64,000 bases of DNA from Diadophis punctatus similis (Eukaryota; Chordata; Lepidosauria; Squamata; Dipsadidae): NCBI GenBank assembly GCA_023053685.1, contig JALIGW010000016.1, forward strand, positions 10,442,501 through 10,506,500, given 5' to 3'. Made by a program: the position numbers and the translations under genes. The notes below the pieces were generated by a model. That model worked only from the letters and a program-made list of their open reading frames with translations, was not told where the DNA came from and ran no database searches. Shown one piece after another: positions 1 through 10,684 of this stretch. Numbering within the stretch: position 1 is the stretch's first letter; the number at the start of each line of letters is the position of its first letter.

Positions 1-1190
1 TATAATTTACTGGCCAATTATTTAAGCATTTCTTCAAATGTCTCACAAAGTAGGGCTTGAGAGATTAATTCAAACTATTTTCAATGGGAAGTGTGCTAGA
101 GAAAAGAGAGAATTGATTGAAAAAAAGTAAACAAATGTTAATGAATATTGATGAACACCAGTGCCTGCTCTGAGGGCAAAATGGAATGTTGTCTAGATCC
201 ATTTTTTGTACAGTTTCCTTAAACATCTCTGTTAAGTGTTCCAAAGCAGAACATGAAGCAAATGTTCCACTAGGAAATAGTGAGGTGACAGAAATGTTGA
301 ATAATGAAAACAATCCAACATCAACATGTTGTCAACAGTCTTTGAAGCATGAGTTCTGGCTCTGTTCAGTAATATTTGCACACAAATAAGACTGCTGGCC
401 TATTTGCTAATAGATGATTAATCATACTGGTCTTCATTTTAAGAGTTTCTTTGCTTACAGGAGCATCCGTGGATGGATCAGAAAAGTGAAGATGGCGTTT
501 GTGACCACACGATCTAAAGAGTTTAAACTAAGAAAAGTAGTTTCCGAATACAATACAGGCAAAGAGTTATAACTTCACGGCAGTGAAAAACCATAACGGG
601 CAGACATAATATTCTTTCACTACAACGTAACAGAGAGTTAATCTTAAAACCATTGCTGAAAACTCTATTTTTCTTGGCTTGCTTTTATTTTTTTACTTTT
701 ACTTTTCAATCTTACTTTTCCATGTATTGTTAGCCATCTCGGTTTGACGGAAAAGTAGGAGGGAAAACCAATATAAAAATAAAATTTATATATCGGTCCT
801 GCTTTCTGGCTGTCCCCAGTACACCTGTCTCTTTGGCTGTCGTCTCCTAAGCTTCAAGCTGCTTGAGAAGGAAGCTCAGATGAATAAAGTACTGCTCGCT
901 CAAGTTTATTTCTTCCCTACTTTCAGCTTCTGAAGGCTGTTCCATATGGTAAGCGGAGAAGGCAGAATCAGAGCGAGATTGACAACTTATTTCTGGATAA
1001 ACATAAAAGCAGCTTTAGGCTATGAATCATCAGTCTATTGCCAATCATTGAAAAGGTTTTTCAAACTGATTAAAACATTTCCAAACACTTAAAAACATGT
1101 AAAAAAACAGTAAAGTAGACTTGCAACTCATAAGCTAGACATATTAAGCACATGAAACCATAACCCAAACTCAGCAAACATAATTGTTAT
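1..1190. other. Unique AT-rich sequence, no gene recognised
   Basis: No ORF here resembles a known protein. A stretch near 770-960 has a TATA-like run, an AATAAA signal at about 893 and a T-rich tail, reminiscent of the R/U5 part of a retroviral LTR, but no TG/CA ends or target duplication could be fixed, so it is not called as an LTR. Confidence 0.4.
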
Positions 1191-1194
1191 GATC

Positions 1195-1830
1195 ATGAAT
1201 GAAGGAGAATATACAGGTCCCGGGATAATGTTGCAGGAGCCAATCTGGGTTGGTCACTGGGGCCAGAGCTTTTGTCTTTCGAGCGTTTGGACTTCTTGGG
1301 GAATTTCTCTCTGGCAGAGTGTGTGCTTTGGGCTATATTGTGTGTGGCATTTGTAGTAGTTGATTAATTAACTACTACAGTTAAGAGCTGAAGTGGTGCA
1401 GTGGTTAAATGCTGCGACTGCAGGCTGACTGCTAGTTCAGCAGTTCAGCTGTTCAAATCTCACTAGGCTCAAGGTTGACTCAGCCTTCCATCCTTCCGAG
1501 GTGGGTAAAATGAGGACCCAGATTGTTGGGGGCAATATGCTGAACTCTGTAAACCGCTTAGAGAGGGCTGTAAAGCACTATGAAGCGGTATATAAGTAAA
1601 GTAAAGTGCTATATTAAGTTAACTTAATAGCCAGCCATCAACACCCCAATCAACTACTACAAAAGCCACACACAACCAGGTACCATATAAATACCACACA
1701 CAGAATAGTCCAAAGCACATACTCTGCTAGAGAGAAATTCCCCAAGGATCTGCTCCAGCATGAGTCTGAACACTCAAAATAATAAACCTCTGGTCCCAGT
1801 CACCAGATTGGATCCTACTATGATCATGTA
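1195..1830. repeat. Foldback repeat with about 180-bp inverted arms
   Basis: The left arm (about 1195-1375) and right arm (about 1630-1830) are imperfect reverse complements. Shared blocks include GGGGAATTTCTCTCT, GTGCTTTGG and GTAGTAGTTGATT, and both outer ends carry ATGATCATG. The space between the arms is filled by a Sauria-type SINE, so the SINE landed in an existing palindrome. The arms could be an inverted pair of terminal repeats, as Penelope-like elements often leave, but no coding sequence remains to prove the family. Confidence 0.7.
1385..1612 (+). mobile_element. Sauria-type SINE
   Basis: A tRNA-like head (GTGGTGCAGTGGTTAAATGC) is followed by a degenerate B box and the conserved body: CAGCCTTCCATCCTTCCGAG, a track reading ACCCAGATTGTTGGGGGC, AAACCGCTTAGAGAGGGC and AAGCGGTATATAAGT. 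This matches what is known of squamate Sauria SINEs, mobilised by BovB-type LINEs. It appears full length and sits inside a foldback repeat. Confidence 0.88.
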
Positions 1831-1983
1831 ACATGGTGTCCCCAAATAAGCCATATTATGTCTTAACGTTATGGGTTCTCACCATAGGCTAAATAAATTG
1901 TAGGATTTCCATGACAAGTTGAACCACAGAGACTGTTTCACAAGTTTCTTAGCATATTGTGTGAACCCTACTTGCCACAGTAT

Positions 1984-2543
1984 GATGATGTTCATCCATC
2001 ATGTTCGAAGAGGACCTTGACATCTATGAGAATCGGGGGGGATGTCAAGACTTGCGTGTGAATTGGATTAAAGTGAGGGAGAGGTGAGCATAATCAGCCT
2101 CACTCTCTCTTCCCAGATTCCATCTTGCTCCAAATAGCAGGACAAGAGTCGAGACAGTTGGAGATGGGCTGGGCACAGTGGTTGACCAGGGCGTCTTTCG
2201 TGTCTTACCGTGCTCCTAGCATACCACATCGTTTGCAGAGACTGCCTTCATGACCATTGTCCTATTCTAGTAGTTTTCAGTAGTAGCTCAGTCCGCCGGA
2301 ATCTGACTTCACATGCTCGGGATAGACAAGTCCCTATCTCACCAAAGGTCGGTGACTCTCAACCTGGTTTGGCCAGCCTGTCGAAGCTGTTGCCCGGGGT
2401 GTGGCCGCTGCGCATGCTACAGCTGCTAGGAGCCACAGGTGAGAGCTGAGTGACAGGTGAACGAGCTGCCCTAAAATGAGCTGCCGTAAAAGGGCACCAG
2501 AGGTGCCACCCCTCCCTGAGCACCCCATACACCCCATTATTAT
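1984..2543 (-). mobile_element. Unassigned retroposon with 14-bp target duplication
   Basis: The segment is flanked by two exact copies of ACTTGCCACAGTAT (1970-1983 and 2544-2557). A 14-bp duplication is typical of LINE-mediated retroposition rather than of the 8-bp or TA duplications of the local DNA transposons. Read on the minus strand it ends in ATCATCAT-like short repeats, which suggests a tailed retroposon of the RTE or SINE kind. The body is GC-richer than its surroundings. I do not recognise the family and see no intact coding frame. Confidence 0.65.
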
Positions 2544-2557
2544 ACTTGCCACAGTAT

Positions 2558-3545
2558 AATAATCACCATTCAGCAGCTAAGGGTCTCCAATACACTTCCT
2601 GTTTCCCTGGCTAATATTTCTCCTTTCTCGTGTAGAGAATTAAATATTATTGTGTCTTCCATTCTCTTTTCCTTCCTTCTGAAGCGTGGAGATGCGCACA
2701 CAGCGCACCGGCACCCGTAAGGGAGCAACCCGCCACTGTGTAGCATGCCATTTTCCCATTTAAACCCTGAACGTTAACAGACTGCTAATGTTTTTACAAC
2801 TCTTAAGTTGACCTAGGAACCAGGTGAATAACAAAATTCTGTCAAAGTCCTTTTGGAACTCTGAGTTTTTCAGCCCTCTACAGTATTTTGCTGCTGTGCT
2901 CCCATCTCAGTTCTCCCCTCCTTTGAATGAGGTCATGATTGATGTTTTCTTTCCGAAGTATTTCTGAGCTACCTTCCAGAGTAATTTATTTTTCTTAATA
3001 AAAGTTAAGCGGTGAGTGTTTTGCCACTGCTTTATACATGAAATGAATTGTCATGACAAATAGTCTGTCAAAATAGATTCTCTTGAAGAAAGGTAAAGCA
3101 AAACGACACGTATATATTTTCCCTTATCCACCTACCCCCAAAAGTAAGCCTTTGTAAAGCAAACAATATCTTGCTATTGATTGGGCATAGATCGCTTTAG
3201 GGCAGCAGTTCTGAATCAAGGCAGAGAAGGGCCAGCATCCTGTGACCGTACAACATCTTTGCCTCAAGCAATTGTTGAAATTTCACCAAGCAGCTCAATA
3301 TGACCTCCAGCTTGGACACCAAGCTATCAAAAGTTATACATAAAGCAGCTAAAGGGAAGTCAGGGGAAGAGAACTTGGAAATGAGCACAGAGAACAGCCT
3401 CTTTCCGAGGCTGGCGTGGCGCACAGCATTTTTGAAAGGTAAAAGCTGAAAGAGAAAAATGACAAATGGGTAGGGCCAGGTCATAATCATATGTGGGTTC
3501 AAATTTGGAATGGGGAATTGTTCAACCTATTTTAGAGCTCACAGT
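2558..3545. other. No gene recognised
   Basis: Mixed unique sequence. A short open frame begins with ATG at 3299 and runs about 49 codons before a stop; near 3437 it has an AAG|GTAAAA donor-like site. Upstream frames are closed by stops and I recognise no product, so it is not called as an exon. Confidence 0.4.
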
Positions 3546-3549
3546 TCTG

Positions 3550-3824
3550 CTTATATGTTTTTCTATCGAGTCACCTGGTATACCCAAATATGGGAGGGAG
3601 CATACTGTTTCCTTTTGCCTTTCAGCCCCACTCCAGGGGCCATCCAGACTACAATAATATTTTCAAACTTATAAAGAACTGATAAAGAAATAAAGGGAGA
3701 CTAGTATAGATCTATTTCAAGCTATTTAGCTCTCATCAGCTAGCCATACCCTTCTAGGATTCGAACTTGGGCTGCTTGCCTTGTTAGGCAGTGCTTTTAC
3801 CCTCTAAGCCACACGTTCTCCTCC
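3550..3824 (-). mobile_element. tRNA-derived SINE, complete or nearly so
   Basis: On the minus strand the head near 3824-3750 has an A-box-like GTGGCTTAGAGGGTAAAAGC and a clear B box (AAGTTCGAATCCT), as expected for RNA polymerase III promotion of a tRNA-derived SINE. The body runs down to a 3' end containing TTTGGGTATACCAGGTGACT at about 3570-3590. The same 3' sequence recurs 300 bp away in a truncated copy. Family name not assigned. Confidence 0.7.
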
Positions 3825-3852
3825 CTTATCAGCTGAGCCAGGGGAAAGATTA

Positions 3853-4034
<182 letters not shown>

Positions 4035-4165
4035 AAAACATTTAATCTTTCCCCTAGCTCTGATAATAAGCCCAATTGGGCTTTTGAGTGCATGGCAATA
4101 AGGCCAAGCGCTTATATTTCCAAAAAATATAAGACAGGGTCTTATTTTCAGGGAAACACAGTATA

Positions 4166-4312
4166 TTCCATTGGAAAGGAACTCTGGGGATTTTAAAGAA
4201 AAGGTTGAACAGCTATTTATCCAGGGTAAAATATGGACTCCTATCTTGGGCAGAGAGTTGGACTGGAGGACCTCCAAAATGCTATCCAACCCTATAATTC
4301 TATGATTATCAG
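4166..4312 (+). mobile_element. CR1-like LINE 3' end fragment
   Basis: It contains the GGGATTTTAAAGAAAAGGTT block, then GAGTTGGACTGGAGGACCTC and a terminal ATTCTATGATTAT, the typical layout of CR1 3' termini. It differs from the CR1-L3 copies elsewhere in the window, so it is a different subfamily. Confidence 0.7.
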
Positions 4313-4326
4313 AAAATAGGACCGCC

Positions 4327-4327
<1 letters not shown>

Positions 4328-4382
<55 letters not shown>
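4328..4382. repeat. (CA)n microsatellite
   Basis: About 27 uninterrupted CA units. Confidence 0.97.
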
Positions 4383-4385
<3 letters not shown>

Positions 4386-4394
4386 ATATAATAT

Positions 4395-4535
4395 CATCAA
4401 GAGACTAAAAGAATTGAAATGAAAATGGACTGGTCACATACCGTAGTAAGAAGAATTGATGGCAGGTGGGCCAAGGCAGTCATAGAATAAATCCCACTTG
4501 ATAAAAAAATGTCCACAAAAGAGATCTAAAAACTT
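4395..4535 (+). mobile_element. BovB/RTE-like LINE ORF remnant
   Basis: Frame-corrected translation gives pieces reading KWTGHI, then RIDGRWAKAVIE, then IPLDKK, matching the well-known C-terminal region of RTE/BovB ORFs (W-GH-R--DGRW-K---EW-P). Stops and frameshifts show it is dead. Immediately followed by another LINE 3' end. Confidence 0.55.
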
Positions 4536-4728
4536 TACCCTTAGACTGTCCACTGTTGACCTCACCTGATTCATAAGAGGTCAGTAAGGGGCATGCATAA
4601 CCGCACCAGCGTGCCTACCGTCCCTGTCCTAATGTTCCCTCTTATCAGTACCCATCTTATGTATATAAACAATGTTATATCTATGTATATTACCAATACG
4701 TACTTGACAAAATAGATAAATAAAAGAT
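4536..4728 (+). mobile_element. Rex/CR1-like LINE 3' end
   Basis: It shares CTTAGACTGTC, CTGTTGACCTCACC, CCCTGTCCTAATGTTCCCT and the terminal CTTGACAAAATAGATAAATA with the 3' end of the longer copy at 35.4-36.3 kb. It carries an extra GGTCAGTAAGGGGCATGC-type insertion also found in the antisense copy near 26.1 kb. Confidence 0.75.
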
Positions 4729-5721
4729 GGATTGATGACATCAGCAAGTATTGTGGGCCCAATTGGCAAAAGAAAGCTCAGGACCATATTGGAAGGCCTT
4801 CATCCTGCAGAGAATAGACAATGGCTAAAATGATGGTCTATATATAGCAATAGGATAGTCCAACAGCACCATCTTTTGGGATTGACCTTCTAAGTAGGAT
4901 CAGAGCCACCTAAAACTGTCTATTCTTAATCCAACCCAGTCATATGATTCAAAAGAATTATGTTAATTATGTTAATTATGCTTAGAACAGCTAAAATGAG
5001 AAATAACTGAGTTGTACCCTCACTCTCCAGTCCTCAGGGTTCATTCACCAAGCAACTAAGGTTGATTTGGATGTAAAACTAGATCTTCAAATGAAGCAGA
5101 TCCCTTATGATGTATCAACTTTCCAAATTTCCTTAGCCCCTCAACAAACATTGATATCCCATTGAAATGACTATAAATTAGGCTTCTCTTTATTGTAACT
5201 ATTCCTTATATCTTTCTAGTTTATGTCAAGATCTATCATTTCTCCCCTCCCTGTGCTCTTGCTAATAAAGCATATTCATTTTGACTTTGTTCCACAAGCC
5301 CCAAAGGCATTAGAAACAACAGCCAATAATTTAGAAATAGCTTAATAAACGTGTAGAATTTTATTTTTTTATGGTCCTTTTGCTAATTTATAAAAGCTTG
5401 TTAGATTTAATGTGAAAACTCAACATAATAATATATTAATGAACTTTAATTTACTATATTTATTATTTCCAGAATCTGGGCTTTGTGAATTATGCTGCAA
5501 CGCTGTATTAGCAAATCTTATTCAGGAAAATATATTCTCTTTAAAATCATTATGCGTAGCTGGATTAACCCCGAGATTTAGAAATCTTCAGGCACAGGCT
5601 TATTGTTTTAAGAAATCCACCAGTTAGGCCAAATTTGCTCCTTTTATATACTCTAAGAAGAATGTTGGAGCAATAGCAGAATTTCTGTGTTGTTTATTAT
5701 TGAGTTTGATTTGTGTTTTTC
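4729..5721. other. AT-rich unique sequence, no gene recognised
   Basis: No recognisable protein similarity. A tandem AATTATGTT pair occurs near 4960-4980. Confidence 0.4.
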
Positions 5722-5729
5722 CTCTAGAA

Positions 5730-5807
5730 CAGTGTTTTATAATTTTGGATACTTGAACTTCAATTCCCAGAATTCCCCAGGCAGCATACCAAGATTGAGA
5801 AACACTG
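5730..5807. mobile_element. Short hAT-like MITE
   Basis: A 78-bp palindromic element beginning CAGTGTTTTATAA and ending TTGAGAAACACTG. Flanks CTCTAGAA and TTCTAGAC agree at 6 of 8 positions, consistent with an aged 8-bp target duplication. It resembles the element at 24410-24542 in both termini and the AATTCCCAGAATTCC core. Confidence 0.65.
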
Positions 5808-5827
5808 TTCTAGACTTTATTTATTTA

Positions 5828-5831
5828 GTAT

Positions 5832-5890
<59 letters not shown>

Positions 5891-5922
5891 TTATTTGTTT
5901 GTTTGTTTGTTTGTTTGTTTGT

Positions 5923-5973
<51 letters not shown>

Positions 5974-5975
5974 TT
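5828..5975. repeat. (TTTA)n / (TTTG)n microsatellite
   Basis: A TTTA array interrupted by a block of TTTG units at about 5895-5924. Similar TTTA arrays elsewhere in the window are attached to L2 3' ends; here only a weak LINE-like trace follows (CTCTGGGCAACTTATAAAAA near 5990-6015). Confidence 0.95.
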
Positions 5976-6217
5976 GTTCATCTTGTATCCAATGACTCTG
6001 GGCAACTTATAAAAATACTTTTTTATGAAATCCAAGGCAAGAAAAGTCAGTGTTTGATTAATTTTAAAAAGTCTAATAAATAATTAGTATAGTTAATACT
6101 CCACCATCTGAGGAAATGTCTCCATTTTGAGGAAGATACCTCTGCTAGCTGGCAGCAGCATGATACAAAAAAAAAACCTGATCCAACATTTGGAGCTGAT
6201 TTCTCGTAGAGCAGGGG

Positions 6218-6389
6218 CAGTGGTGGGTTGCTACCGGTTCACCCTGGATCGGGCGAACTGGTAGCGGTGGTGATGGGAGGCTCCGCCCACCTGCCCGGAC
6301 GTCTCTGCACATGAGCAGAAGTGCCACCCGAGCGCATGCGCATGCTCACAATAGCGAACCGATAGAACGGAATTTGAAACCCACTACTG
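6218..6389. mobile_element. Non-autonomous hAT-like element (GGTGGGTT family), nested
   Basis: It starts CAGTGGTGGGTTGC and ends AACCCACTACTG, flanked by exact 8-bp duplications AGCAGGGG (6210-6217, 6390-6397). The duplicated target is the left terminus of a second hAT element, which is therefore older. The interior carries ACCGGT-type and GCGCATGCGCATG motifs shared with other copies in the window. Confidence 0.9.
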
Positions 6390-6391
6390 AG

Positions 6392-6780
6392 CAGGGGTAT
6401 CAAACTCAAGACCCGCGGGCCAGATCCAGCCCGTGACGTGCTTAGTTCTGGCCTGTGGGCCTGTCCTGGAAACAGCGAAGGACCGGCCTGCGGTGCCTCT
6501 TCCAGTGAAAATGGAGCCTGTGCAGGCTGCACATGTCCTCCCCGAGCTCAGTCTTTGCTGGCAGAAGGCTGCAGGAGGGTGTCTCAGCCAAAAACAGAGC
6601 CCAGGCAGGCTGCGCGGGCCTCCCCGAGCTCCATTTTTGCTGACAGAGGGCTGCAGGAGGCCGTTACAGACGAAAACAGAGCCTTGATGAGTGACATCGA
6701 CCTGGCCATGTCCCCCAGCCCCCCAGAGATCAAACACAACCCTGATGTAGCCCTCAATGAAATTGAGTTTGACACCCCTG
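6392..6780. mobile_element. Non-autonomous hAT-like element (TATCAAACTC family)
   Basis: It begins CAGGGGTATCAAACTC and ends GAGTTTGACACCCCTG. Its true left flank lies before the nested insertion: TCGTAGAG matches the right flank TCTTAAAG at 6 of 8 positions. The interior has diverged GCTGGCAGA/GCTGCAGGAGG repeats. Open frames of 84-136 codons inside are byproducts of GC-rich repeats, not genes. Confidence 0.85.
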
Positions 6781-7069
6781 TCTTAAAGAATCTCCAAAAC
6801 TTGTTCCCTTTCCACCCTTATAGAATTTATTTTCATCAACCCTGTTGATAATACCTTTCTGGGAAATCCAGAAAGAAAATGAAATTGATCATCTCCAGTC
6901 ATGAATTTTTTCCTTTGATCCTACGGTACATGAACGGTACCTGGTGTGATGGTAACTTTAAAGAACAGGAAGCTAACACTCTGAAATGGGGTAAATCTTC
7001 AGTATCCTGCAACCAAGGCTTGCTCCAAACTAAATCCGTCTATACATCTTTTTTCAGTATATTCTAAGA

Positions 7070-7386
7070 TAGGTGTCAAACTCAGGGCCTGCGGGCCGGA
7101 TTCGGCCCACAGGGGGTTTAGATGTGGCCTGTGGGCCCACCCTAAAACAGTGAAGCACCTGCCCACAGTGCCTCTGCCAGTTAAAATGGAGCTCCGGAGC
7201 TAAAACGGAGCCTCCCTGAACTCCGTTTTCGCTGGCAGAGGGATGCAGGAGGCCATCACAGCCAAAAACGGAGCCTTGATGAGTGACGTCGAGCTGGCCA
7301 TGCCCCTGGTCACACACACCCAAGCCCCCCCAAGGTCAAACACAACCCTGATGCGGCCCTCAATGAAATCAAGTTTGACACCCCTA
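7070..7386. mobile_element. Non-autonomous hAT-like element (TATCAAACTC family)
   Basis: The termini TAGGTGTCAAACTC and AAGTTTGACACCCCTA are near-perfect inverted repeats flanked by exact TTCTAAGA duplications (7062-7069, 7387-7394). Its body parallels the copies at 6392 and 52522, sharing CTTGATGAGTGACGTCGA-like and TGATGCGGCCCTCAATGA sequences. Confidence 0.92.
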
Positions 7387-7394
7387 TTCTAAGA

Positions 7395-8155
7395 GCACTA
7401 TACATTTAAAATAAGTATTTCTCTCCCCTTTTCTTGGCAAAAGTGCTTAGCATAAAGAGTCCCTCCCTCTAGACATCAAACCACATCAAACTTTGCTCAG
7501 CATCTTCTCTTCTTGGCCCAACAAATTATTCATTCTCAGCCGAATCCGAAGGGTGATTTCCTCATGGGTAAATGCCTTCAAAATAGTATTCCTTCAAAAT
7601 AGTATTCCCATAATCCCTAACAATGAGGCAGATGTAAGATGTTGTAATCCAATTTATCTAGAATCGGGAAGCCTGCTCTAAACTGATGGTTTGTGACAGT
7701 GGAAAGGGCTTCTCACAAATGACCAGTAAATAATTAAAGCCAAACATCAGTTCTGCTCTGCAAACTCTGGGGAAAGAGGCATACTTAGTTTTTGGAGAGC
7801 AAAGATTTGCTGGTATTAAAAAAAAAAGTAGCCAAAACATATTGCAACTAAAAAGGGAAGTTATTAGATAGTGGATCACATCCCTATAAATTCTAAAAAC
7901 GTTACAAAATGGTCACGGATCCAAAGAGCATTACTTTTTTTTTTTTAGCTCAGTCTGCAGTTTTTATGTTGAAATCCCAAATCCTCTTTAATGTTTGCTT
8001 GGCTGTATCAAGGCACATTAGATAGAAAAGATCTGAAACATTGCAGCTGAATTTAAGTCGCAATGCTGCAGAAACCTAGGATTTTCTGCTCTTTTTTTCA
8101 CATGTACACATATACCCCCTGCCCATCTCAAACACAGAGGCTCTAAATAGTTCTA
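7395..8155. other. No gene recognised
   Basis: Unremarkable AT-rich sequence with short poly(A)/poly(T) runs and one tandem repeat, TTCAAAATAGTATTCC, duplicated near 7576-7610. Confidence 0.4.
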
Positions 8156-8159
8156 ATGG

Positions 8160-8237
<78 letters not shown>

Positions 8238-8271
8238 CAACAACAACAACAGCAACAACAGCAACAACAGC

Positions 8272-8308
<37 letters not shown>

Positions 8309-8309
8309 G
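8160..8309. repeat. (TAA)n-(CAA)n compound microsatellite at a LINE tail
   Basis: About 23 TAA units grade into CAA with CAG interruptions. It directly abuts the 3' end of an antisense CR1-L3 LINE; in LINE orientation it reads GTT then ATT, the same order as at 22.4 and 38.8 kb. Confidence 0.97.
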
Positions 8310-9012
8310 AGTTGGAAGGGACCTTGGAGGTCTTCTAGTCCAACCCCCAGCTTAGGCAGGAAACCCTACATCACTTCAGACAAATGGTTATCCAACTTCT
8401 TCTTAAAAATTCCCAGTGTTGGAGAATTCACAACTTCTGAAGGCAAGCTGTTCCACTGATTAATTGTTCAACTGTCAGGAAATTTCTCCTTAGTTCTAAG
8501 TTGCTTCTCTCCTTGTTTAGTTTCCACCCATTGCTTCTTGTTCTACCCTCAGGTGCTTTGGAGAATAGTTTGACTCTCTCTTCTTTGTGGCAACCCCTGA
8601 GATATTGGAACACTGCTATCATGTCTCCCCTAGTCCTTCTTTTCATTAAACTAGACATACCCAGTTCCTGCAACCGTTCTTCATATGTTTTAGCCTCCAG
8701 TCCCCTAATCATCTTTGTTGCTCTTCTCTGCACTATTTCTAGAGTCTCAACATCTTTTTTACATCATGGTGACCAAAACTGAATGCAGTATTCCAATTGT
8801 GGCTTTACCAAGGCATTATAAAGTGGTATTACCACTTCACGTGATCTTGATTCTATCCCACTGTTAATGTAGCCTAGAACTGTGTTGGCTTTTTTGGCAG
8901 CTGCTGCACCCTGCTGGCTCATATTTAAATGGTTGTCCACTAGGACTCCAAGGTCCCTCTCACAGTTACTACTGTTGAGCAAGGTACCACATATACTGTA
9001 CCGGTGCATTAT
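8310..9012 (-). mobile_element. CR1-L3 LINE, 5'-truncated, antisense
   Basis: Frames on the minus strand encode the C-terminal part of CR1-L3 ORF2: a first block with [30 protein letters not shown] and FWSP, then a second block with [24 protein letters not shown] and [18 protein letters not shown] stop between the two and a frameshift near the C terminus show it is dead. The reverse-transcriptase core is missing. The 3' end CTTCCAACTCTG passes straight into the trinucleotide array. Confidence 0.9.
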
Positions 9013-9207
9013 GTTTTTCTTGCCTAATGTATAATGCCTAATGTATAATCCCTAATGCTTATATGTGTATGAAATAGACATCAGGTTTTTAAAAATGATT
9101 TTGTTAAGAAAAAGGAAATAATTTGCAAACGGGAGTAGAAACAGGTGAATTTATGTATCAGTGGACTAGAAAGCCAGTTGGATATGTAACACACATGTGA
9201 TAATATG

Positions 9208-9322
9208 GTATCCTTGGTGCTCTCTGAACTTGGTTATATTTTTGCAGACATTTCATTACCCAACTAGATAATGAAACATCTGCAAGAAAACAATTATACT
9301 TAGGGAGCACCAAGGACTCCAC
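9208..9322. repeat. Penelope-like palindrome
   Basis: Two arms of about 55 bp meet near 9262. Both contain CCTTGGTGCT, TTGCAGA-ATTTCATTA and a CCAACTAG-type centre. The sequence corresponds to the termini found at 21.2 kb. No coding sequence remains, and this copy lacks the upstream CUGAUGA-like half of the hammerhead-like motif seen in the other copies. Confidence 0.55.
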
Positions 9323-9529
9323 AGTTCTACCCTGAGCTGAAAATATTCCCTACTATCGGTAACACTTGCAATAAATTTAAATACATGTTTTCTGAAAATA
9401 AATTGTGTTTGGAGATTGGTATGGAGGGCACCAAATGGCAGTGTTAGATCATTAGGACTGAACAAAGACCTAATTTATTTCACGAGTCAATATCAGCCCT
9501 CACGAGGCAGCCCAAACTACCTTGTGTTG

Positions 9530-10060
9530 TGCATTAAAACTCACTGCCAATTTTGTCAGCAAAAATGTAAAATATGCTGATGATACTGTTGTATATCTCT
9601 GCCCTGGGTCAACCAAGCAAGGCTGCCCCCATTCTTCCCAATCATTCTTTGTGTGTGGGGTGGGGGTGGGGGGGTTGTTGAATGGGAAGGAACTGGCTAT
9701 AACTTAAACCCAGTGACAACAATGATTATGAACTTGCCCGGCCCCCTCTGCCTCCCAGTTCTGGATCTGGGGATTTTCCACCTGCATTCCCCACTCAGAG
9801 TCAATGGACAATTTGGGGTTTCTACTAGACCCACGATCCTGCTAGAGGAGTATGGGGCAGTAGTGGATAAGTGGGACTTTATATAATTGTACCAACTGTG
9901 CCCATCTCTGGTTCAAAAGGCCTTGATTCAGTTCTTTATATCTTTGTTACCTCCTTGTTTTGTAATGTGTTGTCTGTGGGGCTTCCCCTGAAGACTATAT
10001 TCAGAAGCTGGAACCGATACAAAATGCAACAGCACAACTTATTTTCAAAACCAAACTACG
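9530..10060 (+). mobile_element. Ancient L2-like LINE remnant
   Basis: Broken frames show KYADDTVVYL (the reverse-transcriptase YADD box), a LNP-like stretch, PVLDLGIFHLHSPLRVNGQFGV and later VGLPLKTI followed by a frameshifted QNATAQ-like piece, in the order found in L2 ORF2. Much more degraded than the L2 copies at 54.7 and 61.0 kb. Confidence 0.6.
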
Positions 10061-10684
10061 TTCTAATAACCCACCTGCATTTCTTTCTTTAACAAATAGT
10101 GCATGCTTTCATACTTTAGTTTGTTGTTTAGTCATTCCTTTCCTGTAAAGAAAAAACAGTTATCTGGCAAGTAACATAGACCAGTGTTTTGAGAAAAAGA
10201 TTCTTTCACAGACCATAGCTATGTTATCCTCCTGCAATTCTCTTTGAGGCAGAAACAAGAAGAGACAGCTTGTTAAACTAGCAGAGCCAACAAGTTTTTC
10301 TCAAAAATGTATTTGTGTGCAGAACCAAATGCTTGTGGTCTGCTATCATTATTCTGAGGTTTGTTGCAAATGCCCTAATACAGAAGGAGGAGGAATAATC
10401 CCGGCTCTGCACTAACTGATGTTGCAAACAGCAAGCAAAATGGAGAAAGAAAATGAGAATAACACCAATTTGAAATTGATGGGTTGAAGGGAAGGTCATA
10501 GTCTTCACTGTAAAAAAAAAAAGCAAGGATTCTTCTTGTTAAATAAATGATACCATTCAGAAAGTAGCGTTAATGGGGAATGTCGCACAAGCATTTTCTT
10601 TTAATAGTGTTCTGAAATCTGCCATGGAATTGCTCGGAAATTTCTCTTCTTTTGGGGGAGAAAAGACTTCTGGTTTTTAATTTA
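10061..10684. other. No gene recognised
   Basis: AT-rich unique sequence; nothing identifiable on either strand. Confidence 0.4.

Noticed and set aside
770..960. Retroviral-like LTR segment
   Set aside because: TATA-like and AATAAA signals exist, but neither terminal TG/CA nor a target duplication could be located.
3200..3440. Possible coding exon with TTTAG acceptor and AAG|GTAAAA donor
   Set aside because: All three frames across the putative exon contain stops, and the short ATG frame at 3299 matches no protein I know.
6384..6848. Frames of 84-136 codons on both strands
   Set aside because: Internal to a non-autonomous element bounded by inverted termini.
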